A DNA stretch of 64,000 bases from Anaerofustis stercorihominis. Its GTDB lineage: Bacteria > Bacillota > Clostridia > Eubacteriales > Anaerofustaceae. Below the pieces are notes generated by a model. The model did no database searches and was not told the DNA's origin. It saw only the letters and a list, made by a program, of their open reading frames with translations. Below are positions 1 to 8,569 of this stretch, piece after piece. Location: positions 1 through 64,000 of the forward strand of contig NZ_JANJZK010000006.1 in the NCBI RefSeq assembly GCF_024623185.1, read 5' to 3'. A program made the translations under genes and the position numbers. Positions within the stretch are counted from its first letter, which is position 1; the number at the start of each line of letters is the position of its first letter.

Positions 1-13
1 GCGTTATAAGCCA

Positions 14-115
14 CCGCGGCTTGAGCGGCGTCCTTTAATCCAAAAATTTGGACGAGCAAATTTTTGGTGGGGTGCGGGGCGAAACCCCGCAGAGGGTTTT
101 AGGGGCAGAGCCCCT
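14..115. repeat. Cluster of GC-rich hairpins
   Basis: Successive inverted repeats stand out in an AT-rich background: CCGC/GCGG (14-28), GTCC/GGAC (30-53), TGCGGGG-cgaa-CCCCGCA-like arms (73-91) and AGGGGCAGAGCCCCT (101-115). The first resembles part of the repeat near 58156 (CCGCGGCTTGAGCGG is identical). They lie upstream of the gene starting at 181 and may belong to the end of a gene outside the window or to a dispersed repeat. The function is unknown. Confidence 0.6.
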
Positions 116-180
116 GATATTTGTTTCTTTGAAAAAGAAAACGAATTATGATATACTAAAATAGATTTTTAGGAGGAAAT

Positions 181-885
181 ATGAACAAATTTACATTGAT
201 CGTACTCACTGCACTGTTAATGATTCTGATTGCTGTGATATTGTATTTTTCATTATCATCATTATGGAGCAAAATCAGAAATGCAATTTTTAATATCAAG
301 ATAAAAAAATTTATCATAGCTGTCACGGAAAGCTTCGATAATCTCTCTCACGGGAAATTCCCTCAAAGCGAAAACATAGAATTCATATGCTTAAACATGA
401 ATAAAGATGAAGCTATGAAGAGTTTATTTTATAAAAAGGCTGAAGAAGTACTTACGGATACCGACCATGAAACCATTACAAGAAAATTTATGGAAGAAAT
501 AAATACTAAAACAAATCAAAATATTGACTTCCTATATGAAGATGATTATTCCGATAAGCTTAATGATTTGATAACACTTACCGCTTCGTACGACATAAAA
601 GATGAAAAGGCAAACGAGTTCCTGCTTAACTGTTTAAAAAATAACTCCAAAAGAATAAGGGCTCATGCTTTTTCAGTAATATCCTTAAGAGGAGATATAA
701 ACACTTTCGCTAAAGCAATAGTGATTTCGTGCGATAAACTTGCAGACTATTCTTTTGAAGAAATTAAGACCGCACTGAGTAAATTCAAAGAAAAAAAAAT
801 ACTTCTTCCGGTACTTAAAAGACTTAAAGACGAAACCGACAATATAAAACTAAAACTCACTTTAAGAGATTATCTGGAAAATTAG
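181..885 (+). CDS. Membrane-anchored HEAT-like repeat protein, unknown function
   Basis: I do not recognise a specific family. The 234-residue product has one N-terminal hydrophobic segment (about residues 5-28), then a soluble helical region. Its C-terminal half (about 125-230) reads like degenerate HEAT-type helical pairs (for example around RAHAFSVISLRGD). A strong ribosome binding site (AGGAGG) lies just before the ATG. The stop is 8 bases before the next ATG, whose ribosome binding site overlaps this stop, so the two genes are almost certainly co-translated. By association it may be a partner of the glycosyltransferase-like membrane protein that follows. Confidence 0.6.
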   Translation: MNKFTLIVLTALLMILIAVILYFSLSSLWSKIRNAIFNIKIKKFIIAVTESFDNLSHGKFPQSENIEFICLNMNKDEAMKSLFYKKAEEVLTDTDHETITRKFMEEINTKTNQNIDFLYEDDYSDKLNDLITLTASYDIKDEKANEFLLNCLKNNSKRIRAHAFSVISLRGDINTFAKAIVISCDKLADYSFEEIKTALSKFKEKKILLPVLKRLKDETDNIKLKLTLRDYLEN

Positions 886-893
886 GAGGATAT

Positions 894-2933
894 ATGAACA
901 CTTTATACATAATTTTTATAATAATGACCATATATATCCTGATGTACGGGATAATATCTCTTTTTGCGGGAGTTATCCCCTCCGTTCTGGTATTCAGACA
1001 AATACATAAAAACAACAAAAGATATAAAGACTTGATCGAGGATAAAAAATCAAAGAAAATATCCATAATATTAAGTGCCGAGCCTAACATAAATAAGTTT
1101 ATGGCAAAGGTAAAAAATCTTTTATATTTGGATTATGATAACTTCGACATATATATAATAAATACTTCAGGGGATTTGAAATTCGCTAGAAAGATAATAA
1201 ATTTCTTCAATTTAAAGAAAGACTCAGGCAGTATCAAATATAAAATCAATAAGAGCGAAATAATCTCAATATATAAAAACGGCAAAATAAACCTTTTAAA
1301 TACGGAAAAAACAAATAAGTGGAACGGTATCAATGCAGCGGCGGATAACACAAATGCCGATTTGATACTCGATCTCGAGAAAAATATCTTTATTGAAAAA
1401 AACGCACTTAAAAAGCTTACAAGTGAATTCCTCATTGACGACGACACTCTTTTTACTTCGGGGATAATCAAAGATGACAGCTATATACAAAGAGATGATC
1501 TTGAGTATAAAGGCATAAAGACGCATAATTTTTTCGCATGTTTTTCCATTCTAAGAAACATCAAAAATAAATTATTTGAAAAGAGTTATAATTTTGAATT
1601 CTTAAACGGTGAGGAAATAGGAAACGACTTTACTTTATATAACTTGGAAAAAATACGTGAGGTCGGAGGTTTCAACTCTGAAACATCAAATCCAAACAAC
1701 GATTTGAAACAAAGACTTACTAAAATATATAAAGATGACTTCAGATTAAATTATGATGCTTTGGCTTTTGAAGAAATAGATGATATACATGAATACGTCA
1801 CCTACGACATTATAGACAGATATATAATAAAGAAAAACATAAATAATGCAAATCCATTTAACACCATAAGAGGATTATATGATTTATTCACGGGGATTAT
1901 AAATCCAATACTGGAATTCCCTATAATCATTTTATCCATATTACTCACGATAATAAAAGTGATTTCACCACTTACTTTACTTTGTTTTATACTTTTATAT
2001 ATAAGTTTTGATACGGTGAAGAATATCCTCCTTCATATTACCGACAAAATATCACTGAGAGAAAACATAAATATATCACAAAGTTTGGAATTTATAGGAT
2101 TTACGATTATTTATAACCTTGGGTTCAGACAGCTTTATAACTTAAACATATTATTATCAAGGTTTAACTTTAAAAATAAAAGAGAAGCTTATTACAAAGA
2201 AAAAGAAATCTACGGGTATATAAATGAATTTGAATTGATAGAGGATAAAAGATATGAAAAGGAACTTACGGAGTATCCTGAAAAAACTAAAATCAATGAT
2301 ACTGCTCGGGCAGATGATATAAAAGAAGAAAACAAAACCTCACATACCGAACTCAATGAAATAGGATTTATCTTAGAAGAGGAAAATGAGGAAGAAATAA
2401 CTCAAATCATAGAAGAAATAAAAGATATCAAAGCGGAAGAAATAGCAGTAGAAACAGAAGAAAAGGCTGAGAACCAAAAAGAAATAATTAATGAAACAGT
2501 AATCGAAGAAAATTCAGAGAATGAAGAGACACTAATAAAAGAACTTGAAAATTTTGATATAGAAGAAGTGGCGAAATCGGAACCCTTTAAAAAAGAAGAA
2601 GTATTTAAAGAAAAGAAACCTGAAAGCGAACTGGACAGAATAATGAGAGAACTTGCAAAAACGACGAGCAAGATAGAACAGCTTGAAGCAGAGGTTCAAA
2701 AGGAACTATCGAATATAGAAAGAAGAGCAAGAGATAAAGATATCGACGAAGAACTAAACAAATTAAAAGAAGAAGTCCTAAAAGTCGAAGAAAACATAGA
2801 TACAATAAAGGATAATAAACATCACGAAGCCGAAGCACTAAAAGAAATCGCGTCGGTCAAGGATAAAGAAGATGATGAACTTAACTTCAGCGACGACGAA
2901 ATGGACGAAGAATTCAGTAATATCACGATTTAA
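894..2933 (+). CDS. GT2-like membrane protein with long acidic coiled tail
   Basis: The 679-residue product begins with a hydrophobic segment (about 5-35). A region that follows the family 2 glycosyltransferase pattern comes next: a beta-strand start KKISIILSA near residue 53, a degenerate site ILDLEKN where DxD is expected, and NNDLKQRL near 280, which resembles the ED..R motif. One or two membrane segments follow (about 335-390). The last 230 residues are highly charged and Glu/Lys-rich, probably coiled coil or disordered. The missing clear DxD makes catalytic activity doubtful. It is coupled to the upstream HEAT-like gene and ends at a hairpin terminator. Family assignment is by pattern only. 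Confidence 0.6.
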   Translation: MNTLYIIFIIMTIYILMYGIISLFAGVIPSVLVFRQIHKNNKRYKDLIEDKKSKKISIILSAEPNINKFMAKVKNLLYLDYDNFDIYIINTSGDLKFARKIINFFNLKKDSGSIKYKINKSEIISIYKNGKINLLNTEKTNKWNGINAAADNTNADLILDLEKNIFIEKNALKKLTSEFLIDDDTLFTSGIIKDDSYIQRDDLEYKGIKTHNFFACFSILRNIKNKLFEKSYNFEFLNGEEIGNDFTLYNLEKIREVGGFNSETSNPNNDLKQRLTKIYKDDFRLNYDALAFEEIDDIHEYVTYDIIDRYIIKKNINNANPFNTIRGLYDLFTGIINPILEFPIIILSILLTIIKVISPLTLLCFILLYISFDTVKNILLHITDKISLRENINISQSLEFIGFTIIYNLGFRQLYNLNILLSRFNFKNKREAYYKEKEIYGYINEFELIEDKRYEKELTEYPEKTKINDTARADDIKEENKTSHTELNEIGFILEEENEEEITQIIEEIKDIKAEEIAVETEEKAENQKEIINETVIEENSENEETLIKELENFDIEEVAKSEPFKKEEVFKEKKPESELDRIMRELAKTTSKIEQLEAEVQKELSNIERRARDKDIDEELNKLKEEVLKVEENIDTIKDNKHHEAEALKEIASVKDKEDDELNFSDDEMDEEFSNITI

Positions 2934-2958
2934 AAAAGACACCAAATAGGTGTCTTTT
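2934..2958. terminator. Bidirectional terminator between convergent genes
   Basis: A 10-bp stem AAAAGACACC / GGTGTCTTTT with loop AAATA. It has A- and T-runs on both sides, so it can serve the plus-strand GT2-like gene and the minus-strand E2-like gene. Confidence 0.85.
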
Positions 2959-2960
2959 TA

Positions 2961-4304
2961 TTATACAAGCATCAAGCTCGGATTGTTTATCACAGATTTG
3001 ATATTTGAAAGGACTTTCGCACATTCATTGAAATTCATCAAATCTTCGCATGCACTCAAGTATACTTTTACATGCTCGTCCTGAATAAGGACTGTTATAT
3101 CTACTTTATCTTCACATGCCTTAGGATAATAATAATCTATCTTTAATGGACTTATATCGGTTATCCTAAAATCGATATCCTCCCCTTCGATTATGTATTT
3201 CATCCTCTTATCCATCTGGCTTACAGTAAGCTCGTTTATACCGCTTAGCTTTCTTCCCGTAAAGCCTTCTTCACTGTCATATTTATATATCGCAACATCT
3301 CCCTTGAAGGAAGCTATTTTATTTTTTTCCAAAGCAAAAACTATGGATTTAACAACGGTATTGAAAATCTTTCTCTCGCTTAAATCACTGTATGAAACAA
3401 GCATTTCCTTTACAAGCTCAAGACTTGCTTTTATACCCATGGTAACTACGTTATGAGTATGAGTCTCAATAACTAATTGACTTTGGTCGCTTACGGTTTT
3501 TTCTTCACTGCTTTTACCGTCTTTATTGATAACTACGCTTCTGCTGGTATCATCATTCAAAGTTATAACGACTCTTTTTCCGTAGCTTTCATTTACTTCT
3601 CTATCCGTGTCCGGATATTCTTCGGCTACCTCGGAATGTTCCACAGGGACTATTACCTGATGAGTGACACTGTTTTCAACGGGAACGACAGGTATCTCGT
3701 TGCCTTCATCATCGTATTCTTTGGATATCACTTCTTCGATAACGGGAGTATACACTTCTTTCGCATTCTCTGCCTTGTTCATCTTTTCTATAGTATCTTT
3801 TGTATCGTGGATTTCTTCGTTTTCTTCTTTATCATTAGCTTCTTCTTTTACTTCGCTTGTAATGATACTTGAAGTCTGGTCATAATTTACGATGATATCC
3901 TTTGAAGAATTATCTTCATCATAAATATCATTTTGATGTTTTATCATAAACTGAATTATATCGGAGTCTGCATTATTTAACTCCTCCATTTCCTCATCGG
4001 TCTCACTGCTTGAATATATCTTCGTATTATCAGCTGTCTTATCTTCGACTTCATCGTTTATCATATTTATCCTTTGTTCCAATATCTTCAATTCTTCGTC
4101 TTCTTTGCTTGATTTAATGGAAATATTCTCTATATTATTTTCTTCAAGTCTTTTTCTATCGTTTAGATAACGCTCTAAATCAGCGGCTTCGATACGTCCG
4201 TTTTCGCCGCTTCCTTCTATTTGTGATAAATCTATGCCTAACGCCTTAGCCAGCTTTCTTGTGGCGGGGCTTGCTTTTTGTTTTGAATTCCCTAAGTTTG
4301 TCAT
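2961..4304 (-). CDS. E2-like protein: PSBD plus degenerate acyltransferase domain, no lipoyl domain
   Basis: Residues 11-48 are a clear peripheral subunit-binding domain of 2-oxoacid dehydrogenase E2 proteins (SPATRKLAKALGIDLSQI, GSGENGRI). No lipoyl domain precedes it: the protein starts only ten residues earlier, and no DKA-type lipoylation site is present. A long acidic linker (about 50-270) follows. Residues 278-447 keep the outline of the catalytic acyltransferase domain (FRITDISPLKIDYYYP corresponds to the usual FTISNLG...P segment, and it ends in NNPSLMLV). Where the family has DHRxxDG, this protein has ACEDLMN (418-424), so the catalytic His and Asp are gone. It is the third gene after E1alpha and E1beta, 17 bp downstream. 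It is probably structural or neofunctional; classic acyl transfer is not expected. Confidence 0.75.
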   Translation of the reverse strand: MTNLGNSKQKASPATRKLAKALGIDLSQIEGSGENGRIEAADLERYLNDRKRLEENNIENISIKSSKEDEELKILEQRINMINDEVEDKTADNTKIYSSSETDEEMEELNNADSDIIQFMIKHQNDIYDEDNSSKDIIVNYDQTSSIITSEVKEEANDKEENEEIHDTKDTIEKMNKAENAKEVYTPVIEEVISKEYDDEGNEIPVVPVENSVTHQVIVPVEHSEVAEEYPDTDREVNESYGKRVVITLNDDTSRSVVINKDGKSSEEKTVSDQSQLVIETHTHNVVTMGIKASLELVKEMLVSYSDLSERKIFNTVVKSIVFALEKNKIASFKGDVAIYKYDSEEGFTGRKLSGINELTVSQMDKRMKYIIEGEDIDFRITDISPLKIDYYYPKACEDKVDITVLIQDEHVKVYLSACEDLMNFNECAKVLSNIKSVINNPSLMLV

Positions 4305-4321
4305 GAAATTCTCCTTTCGTC

Positions 4322-5302
4322 TTAATATTCAACCAACTGCATTATTTTTTCTAAAAGTTTACCTGAACTCGGCAGTACTTCCTTAGCCTTTATAGGATTG
4401 AAAGGTGTGAAATTATCATCACTGCACATCCTAGCTACCGGAGCTTCAAGATAATCAAAAGCTTCGCTTTCAACGATTATACTTGCTATTTCGCTTCCGA
4501 CGGAGCATGTTTTATAACCTTCATACACTACAATGGCTCTTCCCGTCTTCTTAACGGATTTGATTATAGTCTCGCTGTCGATTGGTTTTATGGTCCTTAA
4601 ATCTATTACTTCTACTTTTACATCACTCATATATGCTACGTCGCTGGCTTTCATTGCTTCTTTTACCATGCTTCCGTAGGTTATGACTGTAATGTCGCTT
4701 CCTTCTCTTATTATATTGGCTTTTCCCAGAGGTATCCTTTCCTCCGACTTTTCACTTATTTCGCCTTTAACATTATATAAATTCTTGTTTTCAAAGAATA
4801 TTACGGGGTCATGCTCTAAAAATGAGCTTCGCATAAGACCTATAGCGTCTTTCGGTGTCGAAGGATAAACCACTTTTATACCCGGGAAATGTGCCATTAC
4901 AGCCTCAACAGACTCGTTATCCTGCACACTGGAGTAAGGAGTATATCCTATTGGACATCTTATAAGAAGACTCCCCGGTACCTTAGTACCAAAGGCTTTA
5001 AGCTTTGAAGCATAGTTTATTATCGGATCCATAGACCTTATCAAAAACTTAGTTCCAGGTATTTCAGTTATTACGTTGAACCCGTTTAGACTAAGTCCTA
5101 CGCTTGAACCTATATAAGCATTTTCGCTTACCGGTACTTCTATTATCCTCTCTTCAGGTATTTGTACGTCAAATCCCTTGCTTACTTTGTATTCTCCGCC
5201 GAATACCCCTATATCCTGAGAAACGAATACACTGTTCCTGTTCTTTCTCAGTTCGTATAAAAGAGTATTCTTGATTGCCTGTTTAAAAGTTAATTCTATC
5301 AT
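4322..5302 (-). CDS. 2-oxoacid dehydrogenase E1 beta-like subunit
   Basis: The 326 residues are the normal length of pyruvate, acetoin or branched-chain dehydrogenase E1beta. Family landmarks are present: SQDIGVFGG (28-36), PVSENAYIGSSVG with the conserved Glu60, AHFPGIKVVYPSTP (137-150), DPVIFFENKNLY and the C-terminal transketolase domain (VIDLRTIKPID). The active-site His of the usual QHSQS motif is replaced: this protein reads QDNES (127-131). The ATG overlaps the E1alpha stop (TAATG), a sign of translational coupling and a 1:1 complex. The substrate cannot be inferred. Confidence 0.85.
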   Translation of the reverse strand: MIELTFKQAIKNTLLYELRKNRNSVFVSQDIGVFGGEYKVSKGFDVQIPEERIIEVPVSENAYIGSSVGLSLNGFNVITEIPGTKFLIRSMDPIINYASKLKAFGTKVPGSLLIRCPIGYTPYSSVQDNESVEAVMAHFPGIKVVYPSTPKDAIGLMRSSFLEHDPVIFFENKNLYNVKGEISEKSEERIPLGKANIIREGSDITVITYGSMVKEAMKASDVAYMSDVKVEVIDLRTIKPIDSETIIKSVKKTGRAIVVYEGYKTCSVGSEIASIIVESEAFDYLEAPVARMCSDDNFTPFNPIKAKEVLPSSGKLLEKIMQLVEY

Positions 5303-7143
5303 TATCTGCCCTCCCCGAAGATATCAAGGTCAAGTTCCGCTTCATCTTCCATTTCAAGCATATTATGTAAATCAGATACGTCATTGCCGTCACTTACATC
5401 TATAACAGGTGAACTGCCCCTTGATGAGACTGTAAAAGGCTGTTCGCTGTTCATATTCAGACTCTTCATATATTCCTTTATGATATCGTCGTCTTCGTTA
5501 TAATTACTGAACAAATCATCTTTTGTATTGTCATAATAAGGATTTACTTCTTCTATAGGCTCGAAATGTTCTATATTCTGCTTTCTCAAATCATTGTAGT
5601 CTGAACTTTCTTCAACCGACGCATTTACAAAAGTTATCTTATCTTCATCTTCTTTTTCATAACCGTCTACGATGTTCGCTTTCATGCTTATATCGTCATA
5701 AATATCACTGTTTACCACAGTAGTGGTATACTTCTTTTCTTCTTCATCTATTTCTTTAAATATATTTTCAAGCACATTCTCCGCATTTGAAATATATCTT
5801 TTTTCTTCTTCGGTAACTACTTCTTCTTTTTCTTCCTTTTCCGGTCTCTTTCTCATGGTATCCCTGAAATCAACATCCGCAAAACCGTCGGTGTTTGATA
5901 TCAAGGTATGAGTATGACCGTTTCTTAGTATATCCTCTACACTCAGCTCTTCTTTAGGAGTATCGTCTCTTTCCGGGAATATATTTTTAAGCCTCTTTAT
6001 TTCATCGAAAACTTGGTCATTGGCTCTTATTTCTTCTTCACTGCCCCCTACCGCATCTTTTTCGGTAAAAGCGGATTTTAACTTAGGCTCTTCTATCATA
6101 ACCGAAGTGTCAGCCTGTTTCAAAAATTCTTTCTGTTCAAGTAAAGCTTTTAATTCTTCTTCTATCTGAGTCTTCTTTGAAATCTTTTCTTCTTCTTTTT
6201 CTTCAAGTTCTTCTTTAGGAATCTCTTTTTCGTTTAGTATTTTATTTATTATCCTGTCCATTTCAGCCGAAATGGTGTCTTTCATCATTTGAAGGTCATC
6301 ATCTATCCCGACCATATTTTGAAGCATATAGTTACTAAGCAGCTTTATAGGACATTTATCGAACCAAGCCCTAAGTTCCTTTGAACTTCTGTAAAGTGCT
6401 TTATCCGCAAGATGATGTCCGCTGAAGCGATAAGTCTTTGCCTCAAGGATTATAGGACCTTTTCCCCCTCTTACATAGCTTGAAGCCGTAAGCATCGCTT
6501 CGTACATATCGAGTACATTGTTCCCGTCAACTATGATGCCCGGTATGGAATAACTGCTTGCACGGGAAGCTATATCCTTGACCGTAGATGTTTTGGAAAA
6601 GCTCTGTCCTTTTGCATATCCGTTGTTTTCAACCAAGTATATTATTGGAAGCTTAAACATTGAAGCCATATTTACGCTTTCTGAAAACACACCTTCGTTT
6701 ACAGCGCCCTCTCCTATAAAGGAAACTACTATATTGTTCGTATGATGTATCTTCTCTCCCATAGCAACCCCCGTCGCTACGGAAACATTTCCCGCAGGGA
6801 CCGCCGAAGCACCGTAGATATCAGCCTTTGTATCAGCAAAATATCCAGGTCCCGCCATACCGTCGGTATAACCTCCGTCTAACCCCATTATCTCACGAAA
6901 CATCTTTTCTATATCCATTTCCAGACATATGGAAGCCGCAAAGTTCCTATGTGATGTAAAAACTTTGTCCTTGCCGTTTATTGCAGCCATTGCTCCCGCA
7001 CTTACCGCTTCCTGTCCTATGGATAAATATAAGTTTGTATGTATCTTTCCTTCTTCGTATAAAGATGCCAGTTTTTCTTCAAAAACCCTAACTTTGAGCA
7101 TCTTATAAAATAACTCAACGATTTTTTGGTTGTTTATGTTCAT
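5302..7143 (-). CDS. 2-oxoacid dehydrogenase E1 alpha-like subunit with ~300-residue acidic extension
   Basis: Residues 1-300 form a thiamine diphosphate-dependent E1alpha domain: GEGAVNEG (144-151) with ENNGYA (172-177) is the ThDP/Mg motif, and YRFSGHHLAD (238-247) is the phosphorylation-loop segment. Residues 301-613 have no counterpart in ordinary E1alpha (usually about 320-370 residues). They are very rich in Asp/Glu and probably disordered. Two conserved histidines appear replaced: HRNHGH of relatives is HRNFAA here (65-70, Phe68), and GGSMH is AGPGY (97-101, Tyr101). The start has an AGGGGG ribosome binding site and lies 9 bp after ispD. Whether decarboxylation still occurs is open. 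Confidence 0.85.
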   Translation of the reverse strand: MNINNQKIVELFYKMLKVRVFEEKLASLYEEGKIHTNLYLSIGQEAVSAGAMAAINGKDKVFTSHRNFAASICLEMDIEKMFREIMGLDGGYTDGMAGPGYFADTKADIYGASAVPAGNVSVATGVAMGEKIHHTNNIVVSFIGEGAVNEGVFSESVNMASMFKLPIIYLVENNGYAKGQSFSKTSTVKDIASRASSYSIPGIIVDGNNVLDMYEAMLTASSYVRGGKGPIILEAKTYRFSGHHLADKALYRSSKELRAWFDKCPIKLLSNYMLQNMVGIDDDLQMMKDTISAEMDRIINKILNEKEIPKEELEEKEEEKISKKTQIEEELKALLEQKEFLKQADTSVMIEEPKLKSAFTEKDAVGGSEEEIRANDQVFDEIKRLKNIFPERDDTPKEELSVEDILRNGHTHTLISNTDGFADVDFRDTMRKRPEKEEKEEVVTEEEKRYISNAENVLENIFKEIDEEEKKYTTTVVNSDIYDDISMKANIVDGYEKEDEDKITFVNASVEESSDYNDLRKQNIEHFEPIEEVNPYYDNTKDDLFSNYNEDDDIIKEYMKSLNMNSEQPFTVSSRGSSPVIDVSDGNDVSDLHNMLEMEDEAELDLDIFGEGR

Positions 7144-7152
7144 TGTAACCCC

Positions 7153-7851
7153 CTAGTTTCTGCTTGATAAAATCTCTTGAGCGTAGATTAAATCTTCAGG
7201 TGTTGTTATTTTTATATTGTTATAAGAACCTTTTATTATCTTTACTTTTACATTATTTTCTTCCACGAGGTATGAATCGTCTGTTCCGATGATACCTTTC
7301 TCCTCTGCGTTTTTATAAGCTTCTTTTAAGATATCCGCCTTAAAAACCTGAGGTGTTCTTATATTGTAAAGCGTACTTCTTTCCACCGTAGCGGATACAA
7401 ATCCCTCATTGTCCGCTTTCTTGACCGTTTCCTTTACGGGTACCCCAAGCACGCATCCTCCGAACTTCTTTGCTCCGAGAACGGTGTTTATTATCTCCTT
7501 ATTGGAAATAAGAGGTCTCGCACCGTCATGTACGGATATTATAGTACACCTTTCATCAACTTTCTTTACCGCATTATAAACCGATTCCTGTCTTGTGCTT
7601 CCGCCGACTACCAGCTTATAAGGCTTTTTTATCTTATATTCTTTAAGTACCTTATCTTTGAATAACTTTTCTTCATTATCCGCAACGACAATAAGTATTT
7701 CATCTATATAAGGACATTTATCGAAAGCTATGATAGTATGGGTAAGTATCGCTTTTTTGTCTAAAGATATGTACTGCTTATTGATACTCTTACCCATCCT
7801 CGTTCCTCTGCCTGCAGCAGGGATTATTACACTTACAAAATCATCATTCAT
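7153..7851 (-). CDS. ispD: 2-C-methyl-D-erythritol 4-phosphate cytidylyltransferase
   Basis: IspD joins CTP to methylerythritol phosphate in the non-mevalonate isoprenoid pathway. The 232-residue length is typical. The nucleotide-binding start SVIIPAAGRGTRMGKSINKQYI, the HDGARPLI motif and the TDDSYLVE motif are all present. It follows radC by about 37 bp and precedes the E1alpha-like gene by 9 bp on the same strand, so it shares the maf-radC transcript. Its ribosome binding site is AGGAG. Confidence 0.95.
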   Translation of the reverse strand: MNDDFVSVIIPAAGRGTRMGKSINKQYISLDKKAILTHTIIAFDKCPYIDEILIVVADNEEKLFKDKVLKEYKIKKPYKLVVGGSTRQESVYNAVKKVDERCTIISVHDGARPLISNKEIINTVLGAKKFGGCVLGVPVKETVKKADNEGFVSATVERSTLYNIRTPQVFKADILKEAYKNAEEKGIIGTDDSYLVEENNVKVKIIKGSYNNIKITTPEDLIYAQEILSSRN

Positions 7852-7888
7852 ATTTTTACTCCTATTAAAAAGAATAAATAATATATTA

Positions 7889-8563
7889 TTATAACATATT
7901 TTCTTCCATAAATGAAAAGTAATTATCCTTGCCTATGATAACATGGTCGATTACCTTTATTCCTATAAGCTCTCCGGCGTCTTTAAGTCTCTTTGTAAGA
8001 TGTTTATCTTCTATGGAAGGAGTGGAATCTCCGCTTGGATGATTATGAGCCAAGATTATACTGTTGGCATTTTTCTTTATCGCATTCCTGAATACTTCCC
8101 TCACATGAACAAGAGACGTATTTATAGTCCCTATTGAGATAAGCTCTGTTTCTATGACCATATTTTTGGTGTTTAAGAGTATGACTTTAAAATGCTCTTC
8201 ATCCAAAAAGCTCATATCATAGGAAAGCAGATCCACTATATCCATGACGCATGTTATTATCTTTTGCTTCTCTCTTTTCAAATAAGCTCTCCTGCCTATT
8301 TCCAAAGAAGCCAAAATCATATCACATTTTAAATCCGTCATTCCCGGATTATCATTTTTAAGTTCTTCTCTTGTAATCCCTATAAGATCCCTAAGAGAAC
8401 TCCCGTACCTTCTTATGATATTATTACTAAGCTCCAGTACGCTTTTCGTACTGTCCCCTTTTCTTATTATAAGGGCGATAAGCTCACTGTCACTTAGCTC
8501 CCCGACACCTTCGTCAAATAATCTTTGTTCAATGCTCGATAGTATTTCCTTGTCCGATTTCAT
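7889..8563 (-). CDS. radC: RadC family protein (JAB/MPN domain)
   Basis: The N-terminal half has a helix-hairpin-helix-like region (LFDEGVGELSDSELIALIIRKG). The C-terminal half carries the JAMM-type metal motif HNHPSGDSTPSIED and an upstream conserved Glu in VREVFRNAI. The 224-residue length is usual. The family was named for DNA repair, but its biochemical role is uncertain. It starts 6 bp after the maf stop and is cotranscribed with it. Confidence 0.93.
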   Translation of the reverse strand: MKSDKEILSSIEQRLFDEGVGELSDSELIALIIRKGDSTKSVLELSNNIIRRYGSSLRDLIGITREELKNDNPGMTDLKCDMILASLEIGRRAYLKREKQKIITCVMDIVDLLSYDMSFLDEEHFKVILLNTKNMVIETELISIGTINTSLVHVREVFRNAIKKNANSIILAHNHPSGDSTPSIEDKHLTKRLKDAGELIGIKVIDHVIIGKDNYFSFMEENML

Positions 8564-8569
8564 CTTATC

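Noticed and set aside
3477-3872. 131-codon frame opposite the E2-like gene
   Set aside because: It is an artefact of the acidic linker on the other strand.
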